This document shows positions 10,515 through 21,534 of a DNA stretch of 31,379 nt, piece by piece. Within the stretch, counting starts at the first letter, position 1, and the number at the start of each line of letters is the position of its first letter. A model generated the notes under the pieces. The model had not been told where the DNA came from and did no database searches. It worked only from the letters and a program-made list of their open reading frames with translations. Origin of the DNA: Vitrella brassicaformis (Eukaryota; Sar; Vitrellaceae); assembly GCA_001179505.1 (NCBI GenBank), contig CDMY01000477.1, positions 243,056 through 274,434 on the forward strand, read 5' to 3'. Made by a program: the position numbers and the translations under genes.

Positions 10515-12592
10515 CTAAATGAGTCCCTGTGTCTTGAGCATCACTTCCAGCTCCGACACTCTCGTGCCGTCAGCCAACGTCACCAGGCGGCCGTCACACG
10601 GGGCGTGGTACTCGGGCGTCGGTTGGGACAGCAGCTGATGGAAGGCCTAAACAATACACCACACAACGACAGTCTGTGCGGGCATGCCCCGCAGTCGGAT
10701 GTGTGTGTGCGAGTGTTCACCTTCTGACATGGCCAGTACTGGAGATTGAGTGCCTGCAGCTCATCTCTGACAATCTGGACCCTCTCCTCGGTCACAAAGA
10801 GAGCTTTTGTGAGGGTCCAGTCGCCCAGCGTGTTGGCGGCCATGTCGGCGGTGTAGTCAAGCAGGGGCTTCCTGAAGATGTCTGTGTACTCGAGGGCCGT
10901 CTTGAGCAGCGCATCCTTGACAATCTCAAACGACACGCCACGCTACACACACACAGCAGGACAGCCACAAGAAGATACACAGATGCGGGCGATCCACTTC
11001 CTTGAGCGGCTTGCCGCTGGCATAGTTGGTCGACGTGGGCGGTCAACTGGAGCTGGTCCATGTAGTGCACAATGTTGTTCTTCCTGTAAGGGAACGGAAC
11101 AAGTGACACACACACACATACACACACACACACTCTCGTGTACGCACACAACAGGTGCACGCGCAGCCTTCGGTTGACGTGTGTGCGTCACCATGCATTG
11201 CGGCTCAAGAACTCGTATGGCTTGCTGGTATGCACTTGCTCAGACGGCTTCACTCGGCCGATGATGCTCTCACCGAAGAGCCGCCCGCCCGCACGGATGA
11301 CGGCCTGAGTGCAGGTCGGCAGAATGCGGGGCTGGAAGTAGAAGAACCACGGATCGTGATGGACGCAGCCTTGTTTGCCCAGAACAGCGGCTCCAGAAAG
11401 GAATCGGTCTTGATAAACGGAAGAATGGGGGGAGGAACCCGCCCGTTCGTCTTGGCAACGATCTTGTAGATGACGTCTTCAATCGCCTTGGACACCACAC
11501 TGACGACGGAGGCGTAGAGTGAGCGGGCGGACTCAGTCGAAAGGCCACTCAGGTCCTTGAAACGGGTGGTATCCTCCATCGACAGGCGGGCCAAGCGGAA
11601 CGACGGGCAGATGATGAGAGCAGGACGGCCTTGTCTGCTTGGATATGCCATCGCGCCCTCAACAGCAGTCGACGGGTGGCACTCTTCGTCATCAACAGAC
11701 CAGACCAGTACGATATCAAGATAAGTGCCGTTCAACAGGTCCACTTTGAAGGCCAGCAGCACCTTCTCGACGGGATGGCTGGCCACCTCGCTGATGATTT
11801 GGTCCTCTCGGCGCCGCTGCAGCTCGTAGAACTCATCATCGTCCATCATGCCGCCGATGTACTTGATGCGAGTCACGTGTGCGCGCCGATAGGGCGGCAG
11901 GCCAGCCGTCGCCTGGCAGACCTTCTTGTGCTTGGCGCGCCAGTGCTGAATCTGGCATTCCTTCCCACAGTAGCTGATGAGATGGCATCCATTGCAGTCG
12001 GAGAGTGACAGCACGGCAGGGGGCGACTTGCCGCACATGCCGCAGCGCTTCGGTGATGGATAGGCAGCCGAGGCATTGAGGTGGTGGACCTTGTAGCCAG
12101 GCATCTCTGACACACACAGAAACAGGGAGAGCCAGTGCGGTTGTGCATTGCCTGGTTGTGCATTGCCTCTCTGGCCATTCCCGGCACCCACCGTCATAGT
12201 TGAAGGGCATCGTGTCGCCGTCAGTCGCCCCAGCCACGCGAGGACTGGCAGCACTCGAGCTGGCGGCTGTCGAGCCGGGCTGATTGGCCTCCTTCTGCTG
12301 GCTCAGGGGAACCTTGTGGCCAGGCATCTCTGATGACACACACCAAGGACACAAGCAATGTCTGTTCTTCAGCTCCTTTACGGCCTCGGCTGCGTTTCCG
12401 CCCACCAGCAGAGGTGAAGGGCACGTCAGATGATGCAGTCACTTCTGGCTGTTGCTGCTGCTGCTTCTTCTGCTTGTCCACGGCCATCGCGGCCATCGCT
12501 CTGCTGACACCAGCTGTCGGTCCTTCATCGTCAGATGAGTCGCTCAGGTCCAGGTTGTCCCAGCGGCTGTAGTCGATTGGCTTCCCAGACAT
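10515..12592 (-). CDS. MYND zinc-finger paralogue, frameshifted (possible pseudogene)
   Basis: Paralogue of the + strand gene at 19421-21313. Inferred exons: 12406-12592, 12192-12329, 11192-12106, 10981-11083 (donor uncertain), 10721-10942, 10515-10646. The MYND finger is complete (C-x2-C, C-x2-C, YC-x3-C, H-x3-C) in exon 3. Defects against the paralogue: a net 7-nt difference near 11345-11360 shifts the frame, so the running frame stops at 11250 while the homologous frame continues (FFYFQPRI...GGRLFGE...). The donor after exon 4 is GG where the sister has GT; a GTGTAT site 21 nt later would keep frame. An AAG to TAG change ends the protein at 10515, 17 residues early. If translated it may be a truncated protein of about 360 residues. 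The role is unknown; MYND fingers bind proline-rich peptides. Confidence 0.75.
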
Positions 12593-13080
12593 CGTCTGTC
12601 AGACCTCTCTGTTTCGCAGATGTGAGGATTCAGCACCTTGCCCCACTCACAGATCACACCTCTTTCTCTTCGTTGGGCTCCTCTTTCTTCTTCCCCTTCT
12701 CCAACCTGCGAGCTTGGCCCTGAAACCTGGCACTGGCCAGGAAACGCTGGTTTTTCTTTGGGTCGTTTCCACTTGTGTGTGCACCGTCTAATGTCCTTCA
12801 TACCTGCGCTTGCAATCGTATTGCAAGTGACCAGAGTCGGCGCAAAGTCGCTTAAAAGTCAATCGACGAATCATGGTCCATCCATCCACACCTCCTATGT
12901 CCGACCGACAAAGCCAAGGCCTTTCCTCTCATACGCATCAATCAACACTTACCAGCCAGGCAGCCAGCTTCACACACAAACCTGCCACAAATGGGTGATG
13001 CACTACGCACCATTCGCCCGCCTCTCCTCGGCTGCTCGCTCTATGTACACGTCTGTTTGTCTGTCTGTCTGTCTGTCGGT
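12593..13080. promoter_or_regulatory. Intergenic region upstream of the MYND gene
   Basis: 488 bases between the MYND start (12592, -) and the end of the next - strand gene (13081). It should contain the MYND promoter and the 3' UTR of the MFS gene. A perfect 8-bp palindrome with a 3-nt spacer (CTTGCAAT cgt ATTGCAAG) lies at 12809-12827. TCTG and TCTA tetranucleotide runs lie at about 13045-13090. No supported gene. Confidence 0.5.
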
Positions 13081-14957
13081 CTATCTATCGTCGGCCTCGC
13101 TGCACATCATGGCCGAGCCGCCCGTTGTCTGTCGGTATCTGTGGAAGTATGAGTGGATGGCGCACCCCACAGAGAGGTACACGATGGCGTAGATGACGGC
13201 GGCGTTGGAGAAGCCCACGGACTGCACCAGGAAGCCGCCCACGAACGCCCCAATCGCCGCACCCAAAGATATCGACGCGTTCTCGTACATCGATGCAGTG
13301 TTGCTCACCTGCACACACACAGACACAGACACATACACATACAGCCGGGCAGAAGTGAGAGAGACATTGCACAGTCACACGGTACCCACATACACACACG
13401 AACACCCGCTTCCTTGCCTGCATTTTGTCTAGGTGTGTCTTGGTGCGGAGGGCCTTGATGAGGATGGGCAGGCCCGGCACGATGCAGAGGGCCAGGCCGG
13501 CCCCCAGGCACACGAGGCTGCTGAGGAGGGACACCCAGACGCCCCGCAGGTAGACGTTGACCCGCTTGATCCAGCTCGTGAACCCCAGGGCGTATGTGAG
13601 CTTGTCCAGGGCGCCCATGAGGAGCGACCAGGGACCGACCAGCAGGAAGGCCGCGAACAGCACAAAAAGCGCCGTGAGCAGGCAGGGCCACTCGTAGCCG
13701 CGGTCTGCATGGCTGCCCACCAGCAGAGAGGACAGCATCACACTCGTCAGCAGCACGGCGAACACCTGAATGCACACACATGTATCCATGGAGGGAGGAA
13801 TGGAGGCACACACAACGCACACACACACACACACATGAGGGAATGTGTGTTGTGTGCTGCGGTGTGGCTGTGCTGTCTCGTGTTCCGCTGACCATGCCGA
13901 CTTCTACGGATTTCTGCAGGCCTAGCATCGTAGTGATGTGTTCGGCCAGTAGGGGCTGCACGAAGCCAAGGGCCGAGCCAGCCATGAGCAGCGCCATCAG
14001 CACATACGGCACATCCGACACCACAAATCGACTGCTATCGTACTCGGAATACGCGTGGGGCAGAAAGGGCGACAGTTGCAGGGAGCCGCTCTCCTGTGCG
14101 CCGAGGAGGGCGTCAGCCTCCGAGCTCGTGTCGTCGTGATCTTCCTGCTCGTGGCTGCTGGGGGTCGTCGCCATCATGCTGCTATGATCTATCTCGCGCA
14201 CACTGAATGGACGCTGCACACGGCGGGCGGCCAGCGGCGAGCCGAACACCCAGTTCATGAGCACCAGGTCGGCGAATATGAACGCCCCGGCGACCGTATA
14301 GGGCAGGTACATGCCGCCGATGTCGTACAGGCCGCCGCCCACCACCACGCCGAAGATGCCGCCTCCCAGGTATGACAGCAGCCGGATGCCGCTGGTGCGG
14401 TTCTCGTAGCCGGGCACACGCTCGAAGATGACGGCGAATGAGAGGACCATGTTGATCCCCGCACAGAGCGACATGACGGTGCCGAAGAGAAATAGCAGAA
14501 ACAGCACCTCGAGGGGGCGGGCCGTGGCGAGAGAGCCGCTCCAGCCGACGCACACTGTGGTTATCGAGTAGACGAGTGTTGCGATGTAGAGCACCATCAG
14601 GCGGCCGTGTTTGCTGGCGAGGGAGGGGGCGCTGATGGAGCCGATGAATTGGCAGCAGGTGAAGGAGCTGAACAGCACTCCCGTCACCCAGGTGGGGAAG
14701 CCGAGGGCGCTCCGGAGGTGCTCGGGGACGAATGCTGAGGGCATCTCGAACATCCACCCATTCATGGCCACGTTGAGCGCAAACTGGACCAGGTAGCAGG
14801 CGAGCACCGACAGTCGACGCCCAGTAGGGGCACGAATGGGAAGGAGCTGCACCTGAGGGATGCCGTCATCCGCATGATCTTTGCCTTTGCCGTCCTCCTC
14901 CGAGGGAGAATGTGAGCCATCGCTAGCGAGGGTCGTGTGGGAGGAGGATCTCGCCAT
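13081..14957 (-). CDS. MFS transporter, drug/amine-carrier-like (3 exons)
   Basis: Integral membrane carrier of 546 or 550 residues. Exons 13893-14957, 13406 or 13418-13765, and 13081-13308. The Met at 14957 opens a Ser/Asp-rich cytosolic N-terminus. Six helices follow (ACYLVQFALNVAMNG, TGVLFSSFTCCQFIGSI with motif-A-like loop SLASKHGRLMV, LYIATLVYSITTVCVGW, VLFLLFLFGTVMSLCAGIN, LLSYLGGGIFGVVVGGG, VAGAFIFADLVLMNWVF). An acidic central loop (residues about 265-300) precedes the second six-helix half, which ends ENASISLGAAIGAFVGGFLV. The last intron may use a GC donor (CAG, then GCAAGG, exon end 13418) or a GT 12 nt downstream (exon end 13406); both keep frame. It is unrelated in sequence to the 7296-10092 carrier. 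Substrate unknown. Confidence 0.9.
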
Positions 14958-15029
14958 TATCGTGCCAAAAAAAAGACCTCTCTCTCGTGATTTCCAATGC
15001 GCATGTAAACACTCACGCCCCAGGCCCTG
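14958..15029. promoter_or_regulatory. Very short divergent promoter region
   Basis: Only about 72 bases separate the - strand MFS start (14957) from the first candidate ATG of the + strand surface-protein gene (15030). An A8 run lies near 14967-14974, followed by a CT run. Both 5' UTRs and core promoters must fit here or overlap. Confidence 0.45.
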
Positions 15030-18000
15030 ATGCGTCTGCTGCCTTTTCTCCTTCTTCTGAGCCAATGGGACGGCAGACTGTTTCGGTGGATGCCCAAGAG
15101 GAGGGCATCTGCACTGCAGATCCAGCCATCCCACATTCACCTCTCATCCATGGAGTTCTTCTCGGTGAGGATCCGTTGGCCGGTGATGAGAACGACAGCA
15201 CGGACTTCGTGAGTCGTGGCTGCTTCCGCGTCACGAATGTCCAAGACAAGAATGAGAACAAAAACCCGGACAAACTGGCACCGGATGACTGCTTCAACTA
15301 CTGCCTTGTAAGCAGAAGAAGCCCATCCACGAGGGACACACATGCCTGCTGTCATCAAATGCAATTTTTTGCCACGCAGAGAGACTCTCAGGCAAAGTAC
15401 TTCGGTGTGTCTGATGGCGGCCGATGCTGGTGCGGCACGATGTACGAGAGCGAGGAGAGGGATGATGTTGACTGCGGCGCGCTCTGCAAGATTGACATTG
15501 AGACCGGGGCAAGCGAGCCGCGAATGAGGTGTGGCGGCGACAAAGGGCTGACAAACGTCTATGTGATGGTCAACTGCAGTAAGGAAGTGATACACACGAT
15601 CGATCACAGAGAACGCGATGAGCTCTCCCTGTATCATTGCTCAGACGCAACGGACGATGAGCCAGTCCCAAAGCCGCCAACAGGTAAGGATGACAAGAGT
15701 CCCTCTGCATCCGTCTTGCGCTTTCCATCTGTGCGGCTCTTTCAGTATATCGCCGTTATCCTGAGACATTTTGCGGCAATGCCACAGACAACGAGGCGCA
15801 TGTCGGCAGTGCAGATAAGACCTGGATGGAGGGAACCATCGCACAGTGCAAGGATGCATGCGCATCCACGGCTGAGTGTGGCGGCTTCAGATACATCCAG
15901 GTGAGACAACGGCATCGTCTGTGCCGGATACGCACTACGCCTTTTGCGTCAGGCCGGCGCGTCAAGCAGCGGTGGACCTGGCGTGGAGGGTGCGGGGGGA
16001 TGTTACTTCTTATTCGGCCCCCAGATGGGAGGCCCGTGGACGAAAGATGCCGACGCCATGTGCTTCACAAAGGCCGACGATGGGCTTGTGGCTCAGTGGG
16101 AATTCTCGCCAGCAGCAGGGCTGAACGATCCCACAGTCGTCGACGATTTGGTGAGAGGAGGGGCGCGTAGAGAAAGTGCTGTCTGGTCTCACATTCATAT
16201 TGTGTGTGGTCAGCTGACCACGACTGGCAAATATCCCGCCAAGCTGCATGGACAGGCAAGACTCCAAGCCGATCGTCTGTCCATCGATTTGAACGGTCAT
16301 CCGCTCACACAGATGACCAGAGCGACAATGCACATCTGCGTCTCCCTTGCTCTTTTCGCGGTGCAGGTGCCGCCGACTGGGTCAGCATCCCAATGAGCAG
16401 CCTTCTTGAGAGCGATCTGTGGAAGCTTTCACCTGAGGGCTTCTCAATCGAGCTATGGCTCCAGCTGAGTGAGTCAGAGACGGCAGCTGTCCTGTTGGAC
16501 TTCGGCGCATTGGCAAATGCGGGCCGTCTGACGGTCATCTGCGCGACCGAAAATGGCACACTCAGGTCAGTTGGATGGATGTCGTCGTTGATACTATGAT
16601 TGTGGCTTTGTGTTGTTTGCAGGGTGTCTTATCGCGGTGAGAGCACTGGCTACGCATACAAGAGTGTCGACGTGGCTGCCCCAGGGGCAAATCGGCTTGT
16701 CCAGCTGGTCTTGACAGGCAACCATTCTACCCTGAGCGTATACTACGATGGTTAGTAGGTCGAAAGACTTGCGGGTACATAGGTTGCATTTTTTGGTTGA
16801 TGTCTCAGGCGATCTGAATGCAAGTGCTGGCATTGGTGTTCAGCTGCGTGAGTTACTCAGCCCAAAGTCGATGTTTGTTGTGGGCAAATCCATGGACGAG
16901 AGCGACGGCGCTCATTTGTTCAAGGGGCAGCTTGCGGTGTTTGGTGTGTACAACCGGCCGTTGGAGGATTATGAGGTCGGCATGAAGTTCAGAGACGGCT
17001 ACGACAGATTGATCAACGCACCAGCCGTAATAGGCGATACACGCAGACACGCGCACATTCACTATCGAACATCAGTATGTGTCATGACGTGTGTGTGTCT
17101 CTCTCAGTTCCAAGCAAAGCCAGCCGGTCCCCCCGATGGCTATGAAAGAATTACAATAGAAACCGGGCGGGTCACCTTCGACCATGAATGGATGAATGTA
17201 CCCCTGATGACCAAATTCGAAGAGCCAGTAAGGCCAAACGCACAAACACAAGAGCCGTAGCCAGCGACAAGAGGCATGCTGGGCTGCTTTCATCAGGTCG
17301 TGATTGTCGGCCCCGCGTCATTCAATGGGAAGCACGAAGGAGTGATCGAGCTCAACCATGTCAAAGGCACGCCGAGACGTGAGAAGAAAGACAGACGCAA
17401 CCACACATAAACGCTGTTATGTATCCTTTTGGCTTACAGCTCCACCCATGTCTCTGGCGGGCTATAATCCAGGCTGCAACGAATCGTCAGCTTACAGCGA
17501 GCCAGCTTGTATCAGTGCCGCACACCTCTACTGTCTTGACCACCACAACGTACAAGGCGCAGCTCTTCAGAAGATGCTGCCGCTCAAGCCGCACCCCGTC
17601 ATCCAAATCGCGTGCTTCCAGCCCTCAAAGTACATCAACGTCGCTCTGTCGGAGCTTATCCAAGGCTGCCAGTCCATGAGGCACATCATGACATTCAAGT
17701 GTCGCGAGGCAATCGCTGCCAAGGTGGACTGCCCGCACTTTGTCCTGCAGGGCCCAGATGAAGAAGGGGACAGAGACGTGGGTGTGGCGTGTTTTGAAGC
17801 GAAAAACAAGGGAACCATCGCCGCAAAGCGGGTGAAGCGTGCATGGGGCAAGCAAAGGTGTACCTCTATTACGGATGCTGGGCTGAGGAAACCTGGCTGC
17901 GTCAAGAAGGTGTGGCGCCGATGCTTCAAACACAAGAGACGGTCTGGAAAGAAGTGGCTGAGTGGCGCAGGGGTGATGGAGGGTTTTGTGAAGGGCACCT

Positions 18001-19116
18001 CTGTGAGCTATGCGTGTTTGATGTCGTCATGGCAAGGGCGCGTGCCTATCCAGTCCCCGGAAGACAACACGAAGGAAACGGGGTCACAGGAGGACTCATT
18101 CGCCATTCGTTTCGATGTAAGACGAGCATCTATCGAAATGAGCAGCCTCTGTTGTGTCTCTATGTGCTCGTGTCTTTGTAGGAGCCAAGGTGCCTGGATG
18201 TGTGGCACACGAAGGAAAGTGCCTCATACATGGTAGGCGGGACACGGACAAGACGGTCTCTCTGCTTTGCCAATCTGTGTCGCGTCTATCAGGTGGTCGA
18301 GAGCGGTAGTTTCTGGCTCGGTGGCGACATGCTGGCGCATGTAGGAAGAGCACTTATCCCGGCCGATGGCAGATTCCATCGCGTGCAGTTCCCCATGGCA
18401 TTCCCGGGCGGCAAAGTCCCTGTGGTCTGGACGCAGGTGCAGACCTACCAGGATGCCACTTTCGTGCACACACGCATCAAGGAGGTCAACTCCGACGGCT
18501 TCCGAGTCGGTATTGAGATGAGGGGCCGGCTCAGCCTGGCGCCCAAGATGGACACCGTGGGGAAGCAAAGTAAGTGAGGGCAATTCGAGACACGGCATTT
18601 TAATAGTGCATGTTTGTTGCAGTGGTTGGTTGGCTTGCCGTGCTTCCTGGCGAAGAAAGACTGCCCAATGGCGACGCCGTCTTTGTCGCAAACACGGTCA
18701 GGGAGACGCACCTGTGCTTTCCACGTTTGTTTGTCGTCCTGCCATTCTCTGTCTCACAGACACTCCGTGGATGGAGGGAAACCAACAACCACTGGACCAG
18801 TGTGTCGCTCCCAGAACAGCTGATGGGTGACTCCCCTCCCTCCCTGCTCGCGGCCATACAAAGCTACAATGGTGCTGACGCGGCGACACTCCGATACAAG
18901 GATCTGACAGAGAGAGGGGTCATGATACGGCCTCAGGAGGACCGGTGCACGAAGTGGGCAGGGATGGGTGATGCGCACAAGAGAATCGATCGTGCACAAG
19001 GAGCGCGTGCAACGTATGAATGGATGGATGTGTGCAGCGACCAGAAGCATATGGTGTCCGAGGAGCTGGGGTATGCTCTTGTCGTCAAGAGCGGATACCC
19101 ACGGCGGACCGACTGA
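15030..19116 (+). CDS. Secreted or surface WSC / LamG-like / lectin-like protein
   Basis: Multi-domain extracellular protein, likely carbohydrate-binding. Supported exons: to 15307, 15380-15578, 15645-15683, 15746-15900, 15953-16150, 16214-16295, 16367-16565, 16623-16750, 16809-17026, 17108-17227, 17297-17378, 17440-18116, 18182-18232, 18293-18569, 18623-18696, 18760-19116; phases close. Domain order: a WSC domain (GCFRV...CFNYC, YFGVSDGGRCWCG, RCGG, VYVMVNC); a PAN/Apple-like Cys segment (TIAQCKDACASTAECGGFRY); a LamG-like fold (GLVAQWEFSP, IDLNGAADWVSIP, FSIELWLQL, FKGQLAVFGVYNRPLEDYE); then H-type-lectin-like units (VVIVGPASFNG; CLDVWHTKESASYM; FVHTRIKEV with GFRVGIEMRG; a last remnant EELGYALVVKSG). 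A Cys- and Lys-rich insert is at 17440-18100. The start is unresolved: ATG 15030 begins a signal-peptide-like MRLLPFLLLLS in another frame, and ATG 15065 is in frame with the WSC exon. Confidence 0.8.
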
Positions 19117-19420
19117 TTGTGACTGACTGACTGACTGATCATGACGACTCCATTAATGATGGGCGTACCGCAGAGATCAGTGTTATGAATCTCATGTATC
19201 TGCTTCGTCAATCTGATTTGCGAGTCCATCTCATATAGAGGCAGACAACGCACAAATCGATGACCTGGCCGCTTTTCCTGGCCGGCGAGGTTTTTCCGCC
19301 AAGCTCGCAGTGTGCTGCAAAGATACTTCTGAAGCGGGGCTTAAGCGGGTGTGTGAGTCCCATAAGGTGCTGCATCCTCAGACCTGCCGAATTCTCTGCT
19401 GTTTGAAGCTCACACGCAAC
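19117..19420. promoter_or_regulatory. Intergenic region upstream of the intact MYND gene
   Basis: 304 bases between the TGA of the surface-protein gene and the MYND ATG. It holds a GACT tetranucleotide run just after the stop (about 19114-19137) and a CCTGGCC direct repeat near 19263-19283. No gene seen. Confidence 0.5.
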
Positions 19421-21313
19421 ATGTCTGGGAAGCCCGTTGACTACAGCCGCTGGGACAAGCTGGACCTGAGCGACTCATCCGACGATGAAGGACCTTCGGC
19501 TGCTGTCAGCAAAGCGATGGCTGCTATGGCCCTGAAGGCCAATCAGCCCGGCTCGACAGCCGCCAGCTCGAGTGCGGCCAGTCCTCGCGTGGCTGGGGCG
19601 TCTGACGGGGACACGATGCCCTTCAACTATGACGGTGGGTGCCGAGAAGGGCAAGAGAGCGAATGCAGCACCGCATTGGCTCTCCCTTGCTCTATGTGTG
19701 TGTCAGAGATGCCTGGCTACAAGGTCCACCGCAGCCCCTCGGCTGCCTACCCATCACCGAAGCGCTGCGGCATGTGCCTCAAATCGCCCCCTGACGTGCC
19801 GTCACTCTTCGACTGCGGCCAATGCGGCCTCATCAGCTACTGCAGCAAGGAGTGCCAGCGGCAGCACTGGCGCGCCAAGCACAAGGAGGTCTGTCAGAAG
19901 GCCAAGAAGTTTGCTGACCTGCCGCGCTATCGGCTCGGCTACAAGAATCCCCTCAAGCACGCTTTCGGCATGATGGACGATGATGAGTTCTACGAGCTGC
20001 AGCGGCGCCGAGAGGATCAAATTATCGACGAGGTGGCGAGTCGTGATGTGCTCACACTGTCAGTGTCCTTCAGAGCGGAACTGGTGGACAACCGTTATCT
20101 TGACATCGAACTGATCTGCGGTGTGAAGGACGAAGAGCGCCACGCGACTGCTGTGGAGGCCGCATATCCAAGCAGACAAGGCTTCCCTCCTTTTATCATC
20201 TACCCCTCGTTCCGGTTCGTTCGCTTGTCGATGGACACCACCACCCCTTGCAAGGACCGTTCGGCTGAGTCCCTCCGCTCACTCTACGCCTGCATCGTCA
20301 GTGTGGTGTCCACGACGATCCAGGGCTTCATCTACAAGATACTCAGCAAGACGGGCGGCCGGCTTCCTGTCTTCCGTCCGTTTTTCGACTTCGGTTTCTC
20401 GCTGGGTCCATTGTTCTGGGCGAACAAGGCTGCGTCCATCACGATTGCGAGGGAGTTTGTTTTCTATTTTCGGCCCCACATTCGGGTCATCTGCGTCAAA
20501 GCCGTCGTCCATGCGTGCAATCGGTTATTCGGCGAGGACATCAAGGACAGAATGGGCAGGAATGAGAAAGTCCATGTCAACAAGCCACACGAGTACCTCT
20601 GCCGTAAGGCATGGTGAGTGTGAGGGCGGCTAGGCTGGAACGTCACACATCGAGGGGAGCGTGGGCGCTGTGTGTGTGTGTGTCCTGCTCCACACAGGAA
20701 GAACAACATTGTGCACTACATGGATCAGTACCAGTTGACCGCCCACGTCGACCAGCTCTGCCAGCAGCACGCCGCTCAAGTGAGCAGACGGCATCCATAT
20801 CATCCTTCCCTGTATCTCATTCTGTTTGTCGTGTCTGTGTAGCAGTCTGACGTGTCGTTTGAGAGTGTCAAGGAGCTGCTCGAGACGGCCCTCCAGTACA
20901 CAGACATCTTCCGGAAACACCTGCTCGACTACACCGCCGACATGGCCGCCAACACGCTGGGCGGCTGGACCCTCGCAAAAGCTCTCGCTGTGACTGAGGA
21001 GAGGGTCCAGGCTGTCAGAGAGGAGTTGGAGGCGCTCAATCCCCAGTACTGGCCACTTCACAAAGTGAGCATGGAAACGTTCAATGCACGCGGGTGTAGC
21101 GGCCTCTTTGTGCGTACTCGTCAGGCCATCCGTGAGGTGCTGTCCCAACCGCCGCCCAAGTACCACGCCCCGTGTGACGGCCGCCTGCTGACGCTGGACG
21201 ACAGCCGACAGGTGTCGGAGCTCGAAGTGATGCTCAAGACACAAGGACTCATTAAGCTAGCACAAGGATGGCACAGACAACGAGGGGATGGTGACAATTT
21301 TTCTGTGGCATAA
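19421..21313 (+). CDS. MYND-type zinc-finger protein (intact copy)
   Basis: 537-residue protein. Exons 19421-19634, 19707-20613, 20698-20779, 20843-21064, 21125-21313; total 1614 nt, all phases close. The N-terminus is acidic/Ser-rich (WDKLDLSDSSDDEG), then Ala/Ser-rich. The MYND finger has all eight ligands: C92, C95, C108, C111, C117, C121, H130, C134 (RCGMC...CGQCGLISYCSKEC...HKEVC). The remainder (about 400 residues) is not recognised. Its C-terminal block, with YTDIFRK, LLDYTADMAANTLG and YHAPCDGRL, is shared with the paralogue, so it is probably a real domain. Intron 1 (19635-19706) is 72 nt without a stop and could be retained in frame. Likely a nuclear or cytosolic adaptor; function unknown. 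Confidence 0.9.
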
Positions 21314-21534
21314 ATGACGTGTCATGTATTCAGTCAGCGAACGCATGTACATGCCTCTGTGGTCCGAACAACTTTCTGTGTGCCATTCGTCAACCACTGT
21401 CAGTCGGTCAATCACGTCACTCGGTCAATGTTCGACACACCATCTCACGCACAGACTGCTCGACCCTATCCATCCATCCATCAGTCCCCGCTCGCCATGA
21501 GAACAATTACGCCAGCCACTCACCCACCCTCCCA

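Noticed and set aside
11338-11356. 19-nt GT...CCAG mini-intron that might repair the frameshift in the damaged MYND copy
   Set aside because: Removing 19 nt gives the wrong phase for the downstream homologous frame, and 19 nt is far below the intron sizes seen here.
16256-16262. GC donor after CATGGACAG in the surface-protein gene
   Set aside because: It leaves the next exon out of phase; the donor at 16296 (AACG before GTCATC) gives IDLNG-AADWVSIP in phase.
19635-19706. Treating the 72-nt in-frame stretch of the MYND gene as coding
   Set aside because: It has GT...CAG ends, aligns with introns in the paralogue, and removing it joins NYD to EMPGYKV in both copies; retention remains possible.
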